A stretch of DNA of 64,000 nt from Glossina fuscipes (taxonomy: Eukaryota; Arthropoda; Insecta; Diptera; Glossinidae): the NCBI RefSeq assembly GCF_014805625.2, contig NW_023998414.1, positions 29,277,584 through 29,341,583 on the forward strand. Reading direction: 5' to 3'. A program made the position numbers and the translations under genes. Below the pieces are notes generated by a model that searched no databases, was not told where the DNA came from, and was given only the letters and a program-made list of their open reading frames with translations. This document shows positions 48,026 to 60,314 of this stretch, in pieces; the stretch's first letter is position 1, and every line of letters starts with the position of its first letter.

Positions 48026-49909
48026 CATATATACGTACTACGAGTATTTAGTAAGCTAAACGAGTCAAAATAGTAAAGTGTTACTGTTAGTATTACTGCC
48101 ACATATACGGATATAGAAAAAAAACAAAAAAAAAAAAAAAGAAAAAAACCGTTAGCAATACTACCATGTAGCGCATATAATTTGCACGTAAAAGTTTTAA
48201 GTATAGAACGCGCCATACCATGTAATATAATGTTTAAAAAACTCTCTTGGTTGAAATTAAAGCAGAAAACTAAGCATGACTGTAACTATGAGTGAGTGTG
48301 CGTGTGGATGTGTTATACAAAGTAAAGACTGTAAACTTGCAGTCTTAAGTATATACACAATCAACGTAGTGAAGGTTACCACTTCCGGCAAGCAATTCAT
48401 TTAAATAAAATATTTTATATATAGAGAGGCAAGTGTAACGCAAAAAAAAAAAAAAAAAAAGGGGAAGAAAGGCCAGACCTTTTAAAGAACAAGTCTTTCA
48501 ATAGACAAGAAAAGAAAATATACAAAAAACAAAAAAATGAAAAAAATGAAAAAAACGAAGCAACAAAATATTAGGAAAAAGTAGTACTTAAGTAAAGTGA
48601 AGGTTTTGTTATGCCATTGTAGTTGATTTGATTGTGTAGTAGTGGCGTCTGGTGCCTTTGGTCTGCCTCTAAACGCACTCCTTCGCATTTATGATTACAG
48701 TTTTGAAAACATTGAAAGCGTTTTTTCTTTTTCTTTTTTTTTGCTTTGTTTTTGTTTTTCTTTATGACTTGCTTTCTCTTTTCATTTCAATATACTTTTG
48801 CTTGCGTTTCATTTCATTTTGTTGAAAAGTCAACGACAAACATTACAACGGTTGCGTTGTACCGGTTGCTGTTTTTCTTCATTTCTTCTTCTCTTTTTTT
48901 TTTTTTGTGTTCTGCTCTTCTTTTTTGACTTCTCTATGAATAGTTTCTTTTTCCAGTATTTTGTAGTTGTTGTGGCAGTTTTATGCTAATTTTCTCAAAT
49001 TCTTACTGTCATAATAAAAACTCCCATTTCATTTGTTTTTGTTTCATTTCAACAGAAATAGAATCGCAACGACGTAGACGAACGGAGAGAGTACGGGGTT
49101 ACAATTAGGATGATAAAAAATAGAAAAAAAAATAAAAAATAAAAAAAATAAATAAATAAAAAATAAATAAATAAAAGAAAAATAAGAAGAAGAAGAAGAA
49201 AAAGATATGAACGCACTTTTATTATTCTATAATTCTACGCTCACAATTGTGCATGCCATAGAGCTTTAGTTCTTTGAACATTTACTTTAATAGTTATGAC
49301 GACCTGACCTGCTGGTTAAGTAAATAAAATGATGAAGAGAATACATACATTTCCATATACATATATATATATATATATATCACTAAAGAATAAGGCATAC
49401 ATAATGCAACTCATCTTTTGTTACATATTGTTGGCTTAAAAATTACTTAGCAGATCTTCTTTTTAACGAACACTTTACATATATACAAACGCATTTAGAT
49501 ATTCTAGATCTAGATGAAATTCTCAAAAGATTCAATCGTATTCGTCTTTTCTTATTTTTACCCAGCAATTAATAAAAAAAGTGCTAAACTTGAGACAGGT
49601 ATTTAAATGGGGCTGGAAATATCTGTCGCCATATAGAAGAATGAAATCAATTTGTGAATACTTTCGATTATTATTCGGAATTTTTTACAGGAATATTACT
49701 TAAATAAAGACGCGATTATCATCTTATTTCTCTTTTAAGAGGCTAAAAGATCTCATAGAGTCATTGTACTGAACCCAGGTTGAGACTGAAGTCGATCTTC
49801 TAAACGATTAATTTTTATTTAATTGATAAGTTCATAAACTTAGATCGAACAAGTAAATTTTATCCATATACATGTGTTAGTGGATAGGTATCAGATATTC
49901 GCTATAATG
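47702..49909. other. Low-complexity spacer
   Basis: Poly-T at 47791-47811, pyrimidine-rich sequence at 47865-47965, (TA)n at 47986-48020, A-rich at 48118-48146 and 48441-48460, a T-rich block at 48720-48760 and an A-rich block at 49117-49205. All ORFs here (including a 146-codon minus one at 47776-48216) are composed of these tracts. No gene is supported. Confidence 0.55.
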
Positions 49910-50395
49910 TCAACTTTCTTTCTCGGTTAAATGTAAGAAAAATGTTTTAGACCGATCTCTGTTAAAAACTAAAAGATAATAACGTAACAGAAATGAACAC
50001 AAATCTATTGTTTTGGAATCTTTTACAAATCTATAAACACGATACGAAATGTATTGAAATGTTGGAGAATTGTTTAAAACAATAAACAATAGTCCAGCGG
50101 GCGCATTTAAATGAAAAGAAATATTCACGAAAAGAATTACATTTTCGGGGAAAAAAAAAAACATATATAGATATTTGTATGCATTGAAAGCCATAAAATA
50201 TAATTTTGTTGCCTCTCTCTTATTGGCAGCGGCAGAATAATGAAACAGAAACTGCGACGACGATGGTGATTCCGAATCAGTTTTCACATGTCTGTCCATT
50301 CTACTTCCATATATTGCTTTACTCAATGAATATCGGGTCTGATGCATATATAGCAACACTGTTATTAGACACATATGATTTCTGGATTGTACCAA
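49910..50395 (-). other. 161-codon open frame, unknown, unproven
   Basis: This is the longest open frame not explained by one simple repeat. The N-terminal part (MVQSRNHMCLITVLLYMHQT) and the stretch TDSESPSSSQFLFHYSAAAN are of mixed composition. The middle has a phenylalanine run encoded by a short poly-A at 50151-50161, and the C-terminal part is hydrophobic and aromatic (FLLRYYLLVFNRD). No domain or family recognised. No clear splice sites or start context. It may be chance in skewed DNA. Confidence 0.15.
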
Positions 50396-53300
50396 TTTTC
50401 AAGCGATATTGTGTAACAGTTTCAAACCATTCCGGTCATTAGTTTACAAACTGCACTCGTTTTAGTTATGCTACTTTTATGGCCATTTTGAACAATTTCC
50501 GCCGGTTTTGTCCATCCAGTTGACTGTCGATGTTACTCTGGAATGCAGTGATAAATTCATCTTTCAATCATTGTCTTTATATCGTATGAAAAAATCCTTA
50601 TTTATTTCGCGTAAACAGCTTTCCGACTCAACAACACATTGTTATCCAAAGTGAGGAAACGCGACATCCACTTGAAACAGAACTTTCCCATGACATGTTA
50701 TATTCTGCAGCTTGAGATGTAGTGTCAACCTCTTATCATTAATTAGATGTGAAAAAATAATGAAAATCAGCAAAGAAATGCAGCCCTTGGCGCACTTACT
50801 AATTTGCGGATGCTGCGTCTTCAAAATATTCGAAGGACAAGACTGGCGATTGCCAAGTCGTCGGGCCCGTGTCGGAATTTTTGTGCGTCAAACCATATTT
50901 CATAAGTACCTATATAACCCTAGTAGGTGTTTAGACTTATGCTCTCTTTATTCTGAACTTGTAATGTGCATCTGTTGCTAGACTGATGATTAACGGATCT
51001 TAATCGTTGATTAAGAGAGCCGACCTCTAATAAAGGCGAAATTTAATTTTACAAAAGTGAAAAATGGTTTTGCTCAGCTTAAAGGTCTTAAAAGACGCGA
51101 CAACTGTCAGTGCCTTAATTTGCTTAAAGTGGCGAAAAGCTAAAATGTCCTTTGCGATGTTAAGATTTTATTTAACTCCTTTTGTTATTAAGCTCGTACC
51201 GTTGCATTGTGACTCTTAGGTTAACATGGGCTTCATTTACAAATCTTAACAGATCTATTTATATATTAGTTATATTTACAATCGTTCTTCCCGTCTCGAT
51301 TGTTTACTCGACTGGTCGCGGCTTTTACATTGTATAAGCAAGTTACGAGTGCCTAACTTTACTGTGACATTTTCCGAGGAATGGTCTGCGAATTGCTGTT
51401 AATCGGACAACTGCATGATCCAGGTCCATCGTCCTGTAAGCGTACTTGTTTTCTTAAGATTTTCCTATAAGCTTAACATGTCTGTTAAATACAATAATCA
51501 AAAGGCGCACGCAATAATGTATCAATCACATAAGTATTCGATGTAGTACAGAAGTGTCGGGTTATCTTGAATTAGAGGGAGAGAATATTAGGTAATCCGT
51601 TCATTTGATGGCCTGGTATAGCACATATCAACGCGCGACTCTGAGCTGCTTCATCCATTGAAATTCTCAAAGTCTCGAAATTTTATATAAGGAGATAAAA
51701 TTTAATTCAGATTATATTGAATTATGCAACGGCATTGATATGTTTTTTTTTTTTTTTTTGAATGAAACTATTAGTTTAAGAAAAGCTAACCGATAATCTT
51801 TTGAGTAGATATAAGCAACGTGGCTGCTATTGTGAATGCTATCTTTGGCATCCTTTAGGATTATTCTGTTATTATATTTTATATTTGCCATGAGGTAATT
51901 CTCCACGCAAGTATCTGTTTAGCTATTTTAATTTAGATTTAATCATTGCCGACAGACGGTGATATTTAATACCGTCAGACAGCTGAGGAGGAAGTAGAAA
52001 TTTTTCGCAGTAGAATTTGCAGAATTTGTCGCATAGTTTGACCTGATCAACTTTTTAAATTGTCATTAGTAACATTAATTGTTTATAATATAACATAATT
52101 TTCAGAGCTACTTCGGCAAATATCGAATACTCTTTGATTTAGTCTTTCGTTCCTCCGTTTTGCGAATGTTTGCTTTCACTTCTTGTACTTCCATTGATGA
52201 AGAGGAACGCGAAACAGTGTAATTTTCAGAAAACTATAGATAATGAGAAAGGAGTACATACCGGTGTAGGTACTTTAATCGGCTAATGGTTTTTCTTCTT
52301 TGGGTATTCTCCAAGTTTGCTAAAAATTATATTAGTTTCGACGTAGGCAATAATGATAGAAAATTCAGGCAGTTTATATATATATATATATATTTTATAT
52401 TTTATATTTTATAGGTTAAGCATGATGTAGAGCCGGAGTTTTGAGGAAGGAGCCTTTGAAAAGAGCGTCAAACTGTCATCGATTCAGAATTTTCTATTGA
52501 GCGAATACAGACTTTTAAATTATTTTATTACAAGAAAAACAAAAAAAATGTGTTTGATCACAGCTTAATTTCATACACATTTTATAACATGCCTTTCATT
52601 CTCAGAAACGTTACCAATAATGTAAATATGATATAAATTTTTTTTTTTTTTTTTTTTTTTTAAATAAAATTTGATTTTGTCACACGGGAAACTTTTTTGC
52701 GAATATCTACTTGTAATCATTTTGCTCGAAATTAAAATTACCGTCACGTACTTTAGACTCATGATTGTGTTAAAAAAAAAAAATAAAAATAAAAAACAAC
52801 AACAAAACTCCATGCAAAACAAACTTGTCAGAGTTGACCGCTCTATAGCACACGCTAAGTCAGTAATCAAAGATCAGAAACAAAAAAAAAAAGAAAAAAT
52901 AAAATGAAATAAAATAAAATAAACGGTATTTATCAGCAAATCAACGTAGAAGCTGCTATTTTGCACAAGTCTAGTGGAAGAGAAATAAATTTTTCTTTTT
53001 CGTTTCTTTTATTAAAATTCTTTTTTAAAATTAAAATAGAAAAAAAAAAAAAAAATAGGAAAAACTCCCTCACAGAAGCAGTTTCGTTCTCATAGTCAAA
53101 AAAATAATAAAAATCCATAAAAAAACTTTTTGGAAGAGGAACAAACAGCAAAATTATACTCGACTGTGATCGAAACTTTTATACCTACAGCTTATACCAA
53201 AAATAAAAAAAAAAAAAAAAATGGAGCAAATAAAATTTCGACACTCTATACCATTAAATGCTGGGGGACGATTTTTTCTTTTGCGCCTATAATTTTAGGA

Positions 53301-53460
53301 TTATGCATAGAATATTTGGCGAAATTTCCATCATTTTATCTGTCGTTGCTTATCTGATCTTAAGGTTTGTAAACTGGGATAATCATAGCTTATACTATAT
53401 TATAAGTATGTCCTTTAATTGATTTGGCTAAGTCCCAATACCAAGAATTTATAATTTTTA
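50396..53460. other. Spacer, no supported gene
   Basis: Poly-T at 51741-51759, TA/TATTT repeats at 52376-52414, poly-T at 52639-52661 and AAAAT units at 52898-52921. The part 50480-50980 looks less AT-rich and carries short frames on both strands (KTQHPQISKCAKGC... minus; RLPSRRARVGIFVRQ plus), none recognised. Confidence 0.4.
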
Positions 53461-53805
53461 GACCCACAACCGGACGAACAGACGATCATTTAAGCCTGAG
53501 ATGAATACAAGATATTGTTACTGATCAAGGAAATATATACCTTGTAGCACACAACCACACGAATAGACGATTATTTAAACCGGAGATAAATACAAAATTT
53601 GGCATTGATCAAGAAAATATAGATCTTTTAGCACACAACCAGACGAACAGACGATCATTTAAATCCGAGATGAATACAAAATTTGATACTGAACAAGGAA
53701 ATATATACCATATATATAGCACACAATCAGACGAATAGATGAGGATTTTAATCTGAGATGAATACAAAATTTGATACTGAACAAGGAAATATATATACAT
53801 AGATA
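53461..53805 (-). repeat. Four-copy minisatellite of 84-88 bases, derived from family A
   Basis: Unit starts lie at about 53461, 53547, 53631 and 53719, giving periods of 86, 84 and 88 bases. Each unit has 'gcacacaacc', 'gacgaa.aga.ga', 'gagatgaatacaaaatttg' and 'gatcaaggaaatatat'. Read on the minus strand the unit contains 'atatatttccttgatcag' followed by 'tatcaaattt' and a 'cgtctg' word, the same order as the 'attcttgatcagcat ... tgtccgtctg' part of family A. The last unit runs into the left end of a family A element at 53806-53905. The 113-codon minus-strand ORF across it is a product of the array. Confidence 0.85.
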
Positions 53806-53905
53806 TTAGAGCATCTCTGCGGCTTTCTTGTAGATGTTGCAAACGTTTCGACATAATGAACATACTGTTCGCCTTTGGCGGAGGATGTAAAAAGAAAATA
53901 TAAAA
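53806..53905 (-). mobile_element. Left end of a family A element flanking the minisatellite
   Basis: On the minus strand: 'cctccgccaaaggcgaacag', 'gttcattatgtcgaaacg' and 'tttgcaacatctacaagaaa', matching 'gaagggtgag..gtat', 'ttcattttgtcaaaa' and 'tttccaacgccgagaaggaa' of the copy at 9128. Confidence 0.6.
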
Positions 53906-54094
53906 AAAAAAAAGTGAAACAAAACCCAACAATGATTTTAAGGCGATCAAGGATTCTATGTTGCAAAATTTTTTTGCTGTGGTTTTCTAGTATTGTTCAG
54001 CAAAGCAAAAGAAAATGGTGGAAACAAATTGGAATTAAAATTTCAACACCAACCATCAAATAGCGTTTAGAGTTATTTTTCGTTGTTGTTTTCT

Positions 54095-54096
<2 letters not shown>

Positions 54097-54133
<37 letters not shown>
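54097..54133. repeat. (TA)n microsatellite
   Basis: About eighteen TA units. Confidence 0.95.
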
Positions 54134-54138
<5 letters not shown>

Positions 54139-54147
54139 TACATCTTG

Positions 54148-54184
54148 TACTCGTACTCGTACTCGTTCTCGTTCTCGTTCTCGT
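54148..54184. repeat. Hexanucleotide array TACTCG/TTCTCG
   Basis: Six units: three of 'tactcg' followed by three of 'ttctcg', a sharp switch of one base halfway along. Confidence 0.9.
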
Positions 54185-54371
54185 ATATGTGTACATTTTC
54201 TTTTTTCCTAAACAATACTAAACAAAGTGAAAAAACTATTAGAGAAGTGTTTGGAAACTAAATGGAAAACAATGTAGTAACAACGTCTTCTATATTAATG
54301 GTGTAAAAATAAGAAAAAACAAGAAATGACGGGCTTCTCCCCGTAAACTAGAAAGATATGTTGTAAGGGGC

Positions 54372-54402
<31 letters not shown>

Positions 54403-55334
54403 TTGTTAGTGAAAAAAAGAAGAAGAAGATGAGCAGGAAGGAAGCAAAACACATGACATTAAATGCAATTTCATTGATGTTATTAGTTTTCAAATTGTCG
54501 AAGCATGTGAAAAATTTCGTCTTTGCAAATATTTACTTAAATAAAAAAAGTTAATTATGCAGAAGAAAGATAGATAGATATCTGTTATCATGGTTACAGG
54601 TTTAGGAAAATTACGACTTTTTTTTACAATAATTACTTATCGCATTTTTTTTTTTTTTTTTATGTGATATTTTACACAGCTTCAAACTAACTGTGAGACT
54701 TACTTGGCATGTTAGATTGATTCAATTCCCAGATTTTTTGCTTAAGCTACTTAAATGAGGGACAAGAACTTAGTTGATGTGAATTTTTTTTTTTTTTTTT
54801 TGTTTTTCTGTTTTTTATTCAAAACAAGACATCATCCTGCTAATTGTTAGTTCATGCATTCACACATTCGGATTGCTTATCGTATATGCAATGCGTGTTC
54901 GAATTGAAGAAAAACAAAAAAAACGAAAAGGATTTGCATGTCGTGTGTGCGATGATAATGGATTGAAACTGACTGATTTGAATTAAAAAATATCTTGGAA
55001 GTGTGTACATATAAAATCTGTTATTGGTTTCAATTGAGTCGTTCAAACGAATGATCCGCAGCCATCCCATTCAAAGGACCGTCAGAAAGAAAAATGTTTA
55101 ATATAAACTAAAGAAAATATTTCCGCTCCCGGAAATGGTCTTCAAAAAAAGCGCACAGCCTGAAATGGATTAATAACATCACGATCAATAATCCTTGCCG
55201 CGAAAAGACTACTCCTCGAGATTTATACTTTCCTGCTTAATTTTCCAGATAAACTTTTACTTCTTCTCTTCTTTTCATGCCCTGCTCCACTTGTGGTGTA
55301 GGCTGTATTACAGACGGCCTTAAAACAGCATCAC

Positions 55335-55670
55335 CTCACCTTATTATACCGATGGATTTCAGAGTTATTTTCTGAATCGACCTAAGCTGTCTACCCCTGT
55401 ATTTTTGTATTCCACCCACAAGTTGCAGTTTTTGTGATTTTGATGAAATTTGGCACATTGATGTGTTTTGCCCCAAGGATAAAATATTGTTGAAAATGGT
55501 TTGGAACGGAACACTTTCTCGACCACTCCCCATACAATGCTCGATTTTGATAAGTTGCATAATTTTGAGAATTTCGCAGCGATAATAGTCTAATGATAAT
55601 ATATCGGCATTCTAAATTGGTATGGTGGTGAAATGTCTGAAGAGCTACAATAATTCATAAGTAGTGTTGG
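55335..55670 (+). mobile_element. Dispersed repeat family B, partial copy
   Basis: Carries 'accttattataccgatgga', 'ttttctgaatcgacctaagc', 'gattttgatgaaatttggca', 'cattgatgtgttttgccc', 'gttgaaaatggtttggaa' and 'ctcgaccactccccatac'. Left and right ends are not clear. Confidence 0.65.
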
Positions 55671-57189
55671 CCTAAAATTCTATATATTCGTCTTAAACGT
55701 CACCAAAAAAATGGGCACGATCCGCCTGCAAGCATGTCAATAAAAAATTAAAAGCTATAAACCACAGCCTAAAGCGGATATATATTTACAATAGAATCCG
55801 GTGCAAACATACCGTGGGTCCAATTAAACGCCCAATCTCCAATAAGTATCATTCAACCAAGTTTTATGCTCGCATTTTGTAAATCCATTTTGAAATTCTT
55901 ATGGATTGGTTTGAGATGATGGATGCCAAAATTACATCCCAATATGACTTACATGGCTTGTCTGTCATTATAAGATTTCTCCTTTCGCCTGCATATCCCA
56001 ACGATACGAACTAGAGACCCTATGTGGTATATGTATTTATTGACAACTAGAACAGTTCTGCCCATTGGTTTCATATTCCAAAAGATATAAATACATTAAT
56101 AGTGTTTTGGTAATTGTGTAGGCAATCCCAGGACCCGCTCTATTTCATTGTAAAATTTAAGCTGATGAAAATGAGAAAACACCTTCGTTTTTGAACTTGA
56201 TTTTAAAGAAGCAGAAAAGGTTCATAATTGCGATCAGAAAAACCCATGTGCGGATGGAATTTGCTTTCATTATTAATACTAATCGAGAATATCTGTATAA
56301 GACGTCATGCCTGATGCTTTGTCTTTGGACATAAAAAAATGGTTTCAATTAAACATCTTTAACCTATTACCAAGAGGACTAAGAAGTACGATTGTCAAGT
56401 CGGCCTATTCGATTAAGTCCTGGGTAAGGTAGACGTTACTTTAATTCCGATCGGTGTACGATCGGTCGGCAAAAAACTCTTACCGATCAGGGTCAACATC
56501 TTCCAGGCTCCGGCCGGTTCTTGTATGTCTTTCTTCTCACTTTCTTCTGATTATCACCCTGATACACGTATATGGAGGTATGTCTCGCTCCCTCCACCAT
56601 ATTAATTTCAAAATCCAATCTAAGTTTAAGCTCAAAAGACCTAACATTGAAGAATTTCAATTGAATTTTGTTTTTGCTTGCCATTCATTTGATTTCGTTT
56701 TCGTTTCCCTTCCCAATCAAATCCTACATGATTGCAATATTAACACTTTCTGTATGAAATGCTAGCACTTTTGAGTAGATTTCAGAAAACGAAGCCATTA
56801 AGAAAATGATAAGAATTTTCATTAACTAAATTATATACAATTTTATTTGCGTGGTAAGGAAAGCAACAAAGGAAGAGAGCAAAAAACGTTAATTCAATTT
56901 TATCAAACTCGAAGGATACATTTTTACGAAAAATTCTTATATATTTGTATGTATGTAGATGTCTCTATTAGCGTTTTAAGTTTATTAGAAAATTTGTGTA
57001 CTTTATGCTGTATACACGAGTAGAAGCACTTAATTCACGTTATCAGTGACTTGTGTGTTATGTGTGCCAGTGATTTTGCACAACATTTGACTTAATTTAC
57101 TCGATGATGTCACATTTGTTATTTTTGGAGAAATGTTTTCTCGAAAGCAAAGACACTGAAAAAAAATAATCTCGTAATTTTTAAACATA
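55671..57189. other. Spacer with one mixed-composition frame
   Basis: A 103-codon plus-strand frame (56454-56765) has many C-ending codons and a hydrophobic patch near residues 23-41 (LVCLSSHFLLIITLIHVYG) but matches no family and has no splice context. Nothing else is seen. Confidence 0.35.
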
Positions 57190-57194
57190 TGCGA

Positions 57195-57567
57195 TGAAAG
57201 AAAGAGAAAAAGGAAGAAAACAAACATAGAGAAAGAGAGAGAAAGAGAAAAAGGAGGAGAGAAGAGGAAGGGTAAAAGAAGAGAGGGAGAGGGAGAAAAA
57301 GAGAGAAAGAAAGAATGAAAGAAAGAAAGAAAAGGAGAGGGAGAGAGAAAGAAGAGAGGCCGGAGGAGAGAAAGAAGAGAGAGAGATAAAATAAAAGGGA
57401 GAAAAAGAGAAAGAGAGAGAAAGAAAAAGAAGGAGAAAGAAAAAGAAGGAGAAAGAAAAATAAAGAGAAAGAGGGAGAAAGATAAAGAAAGAGAAAGAGA
57501 GTGGAAAACAGAAAGACAGAGAGAGAGAAAGAGCGAGAGAAAAAAGTTGGAAAGAGGAAGAGAAAGG

Positions 57568-57622
<55 letters not shown>

Positions 57623-57630
57623 GGAGAGAG
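57195..57630 (+). repeat. Polypurine tract of about 440 bases, ending in pure (GA)n
   Basis: Nearly every base of the plus strand is A or G, with scattered exceptions (for example at 57221-57227 and 57358-57362). The right end has a pure (AG)n of about 19 units at 57571-57608. A tract of this length with mirror symmetry can adopt a triplex (H-DNA) in vitro. It also produces the 201-codon Ser/Leu/Phe minus-strand ORF, which is therefore not a gene. Confidence 0.9.
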
Positions 57631-57764
57631 ATCACTAGATGAAAATCTTCAGCAATTATCTCATAAAATACTTACGAGAAATAAACAATCTGCTTCTTAT
57701 ATAGACAACTTTGACGGCATAGAACTTTACCGATTTGTGTTCACAAAATTTTTGAATTAACTTT

Positions 57765-58000
57765 ATTTCGAAAATGGAATGGATTCTCTTCAATGCGAAG
57801 GTCATAAGTTTGCCTGTCCGCCTATCTGCCTTGTATTTGTGGATTTAAACTACAGGAAGCAAATTTCGAGATATTTTGATGAATTTCGTACACTGATTTG
57901 TGCGGTCTAAAGATCAAATATTGCTGAAAATGGTTTGGATCGGATTACTTTTTCGGTCACTTGTCATATGACGGTTTATTTTGAAAAGTAGTGATAAGGC
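57765..58000 (+). mobile_element. Dispersed repeat family B, middle fragment
   Basis: Carries 'tttgcctgtccgcctatctg', 'cgagatattttgatgaattt', 'cgtacactgatttgtgcgg' and 'gctgaaaatggtttggatcg' with 'ttcggtcacttgtcatatg'. Confidence 0.65.
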
Positions 58001-60205
58001 GTTGTACGGTATTCAATACGTGGCTGTGGCCTATTGCCGTGTTTTCATCTGTTTCTTACTAGATTGTGATATAGTTTATCTTGGCTAAGATCGTTATAAA
58101 TGTCGATAGTTTGCCTAGAACATATTTAATTGGATTGCGTAAATGATTTTTTTAGCACCATTGCTTTTCGTGCAGGATCCTTTTGCATCGAATCAATCAA
58201 ATGAAAAACTTTACTATAAAATTTTTTTTTTTTTGTTATTAAGAAGATATGTATGTGTGTTTCAAATATATTTTAGAAAATTTAAGATAAGCTTTTCTTT
58301 TTTTCAGTGTAACTGTACATTTTGTTTCAACTAGACTTACAAGCACACACGTTTACTGTCATATCAGTTATGAATTATTATGTTTAATAAGAACAAACTT
58401 TGCCCTCGTACATTACACATCATCACGGTTTGGTTACATAAATCGAATATACTGGCACATGCCCACATGCTTCACTACGCGTACAAACGCATAAACACAA
58501 ATACACATACACGTATACTTGCACACATCAGCATTCGCTTGCATTTAAAGTTAGTCGAGAAAAATACTATACTTACGCATCGAATACATGTTCCAAGTTG
58601 AGGAAATTTATTGTAGCTTTGCGACCGCAAAAATCAAAAAGTTACATTTTCGATATCGTGCAGCGAGAAAAGGAAAACAGCAGCAAAAATAACAATAACA
58701 ACATGAACAGCCCAAGACATCCGTAAGGTTTTATTGCACAGAAAATTCTTCGTGTATGGTCTTCAGTTGATTAAATTTTTTCATTGATTGGAAATTCAAA
58801 ATATATTGTTTTCGAATTACTGACGTTTATCGCACAACTTTATTGACAAAGAGTCTTAACGCTAAGTATATATTAAATGAATATCGAAATTGTTTTAACA
58901 AGTCTCTCTTAATATGCAATATACTATTGAAGGACATTATTGATTATGTACAATATTTAAGTAAAGATCGCATATATTTTGTTTACAAAAAAATTTTCGT
59001 TCACTACACATAATTAGTAAAAATTCTGTTTCTCTTTCTATTTTTTTTTTTTTTCTTTCTTTTCAAATCAAATAAAATCATTTCATTAAATTCTTATTGG
59101 CTTGTTTGTTGTCATTCATGGAATTGATTTTCATTTCATGAGATTTCGGCTTTTCATCTCCTCCTCCCATTTTGTTCTTTATTCAGTTTAAATTGAATTA
59201 AAATTTTTAGTTTTCCATCCGTCATCGCACGAAGATATATTAGTTTTCTCGTTCTTTTGGCAACGAAATGTTAATAAGTTTTCATTAGTATGGGATTCCA
59301 AGTCAATTTTATAGAAGTTCGTCTGTCAATCCATTTTGTCTATCGGCTTTTTCCCATTCACTTTACTTATTCATCTAGAGGTTAATACGTCTTTCTATTT
59401 ATATGTCCTTATATGCTTGCTCTGCCGTTCATCTTTTTTTTCTGTCTGTCTGTCCGTTTAACTAGCCATCGAATTGTTCAAGTAATTAACCACTCAACTG
59501 TCAATCTACATTAAGGCGTGTTTATCTGTTTGCTATTCTCTGCTCGCCTGTCTTAAAACTTGTTTGCTTGTTTTCTTGTTTGTTCTTATGTCCATTCCCT
59601 TGCTCACTTTCTGTTTCTTGCTCTATACATTCTCTTGTACGTCGTTGTCAATTTATTCTATGTTTCTGTCTCTTTTTCCATTTCCTTTTAATTTTCTGTC
59701 CGTCCGTCGGTCCATTTTATGATTTATCCGTTCGGTTTTTGTTTCGTTTTGTTTTTTTTTTTATCTTTCTATTCGCACGTCTGCTTTTACTCCCATCGCT
59801 TTATTTATCCATTCATCGATCCATCCATGCTGTTGGTACACGCAATATATCAAAAACCTTAATATTATAAAATTGTTCACTTGTGGAATACATATTCGGA
59901 TTAGTTCTGCAAATTCGGCTTGACAACAACTACGATTCAATTTAAATTGGGTTTGGTTAACTTTGGGTTTGGGTTCGCTAAATGAATTTTCTAAATTAGC
60001 TAAGTAGGTGTGCGGGTTTATCGTTAACATCTAGAAAATTTTATATATATATATAGAGTGTGTTTTCAGTGCAGTGCTAGAGGCATGCGTAGCAAATTCG
60101 GCTCAACCCGAATATAATTTGTCTTTTGATATATCATTTCATTAACAGCAGCTCATCTAGATTTATCTCACTCACATATACGCATATAAACGTTTACACA
60201 TAACC

Positions 60206-60207
<2 letters not shown>
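58001..60207. other. Spacer, pyrimidine-rich in its right half
   Basis: A 100-codon plus-strand frame at 59568-59870 is made of TTTCTGTC-like pyrimidine words (59400-59830) and is not a gene. A short (TA)n lies at 60041-60054. The word 'aacccgaatataatttgtct' at 60096-60115 resembles the right end of family A and may be a solo remnant. Confidence 0.4.
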
Positions 60208-60255
<48 letters not shown>

Positions 60256-60265
60256 NNNNNNNNNN

Positions 60266-60312
<47 letters not shown>
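60208..60312. repeat. (AC)n array with an assembly gap
   Basis: About 24 AC units, ten Ns (60256-60265), then about 23 AC units. Same motif on both sides, so the gap is probably inside one long array whose true length is unknown. Confidence 0.9.

Positions 60313-60314
<2 letters not shown>

Larger units (their letters stand above)
53906..55330. other. Spacer with simple repeats, no gene seen
   Basis: Contains (TA)n at 54097-54133, a six-base array at 54148-54184, poly-A at 54371-54394 and poly-T at 54645-54661 and 54785-54800. No gene is recognised. Confidence 0.5.

Noticed and set aside
47776..48216. 146-codon minus-strand ORF
   Set aside because: It is made of poly-A, (TA)n and purine-rich tracts that translate as Lys, Ile-Tyr and Arg-Glu runs.
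53609..53950. 113-codon minus-strand ORF
   Set aside because: It spans the 84-88 base minisatellite and repeats the same peptide with frame changes, as expected from repeats rather than a gene.
57030..57635. 201-codon minus-strand ORF, the longest in the window
   Set aside because: It is almost entirely Ser, Leu and Phe encoded by the polypurine tract and its (GA)n end. No normal protein composition and no motif.
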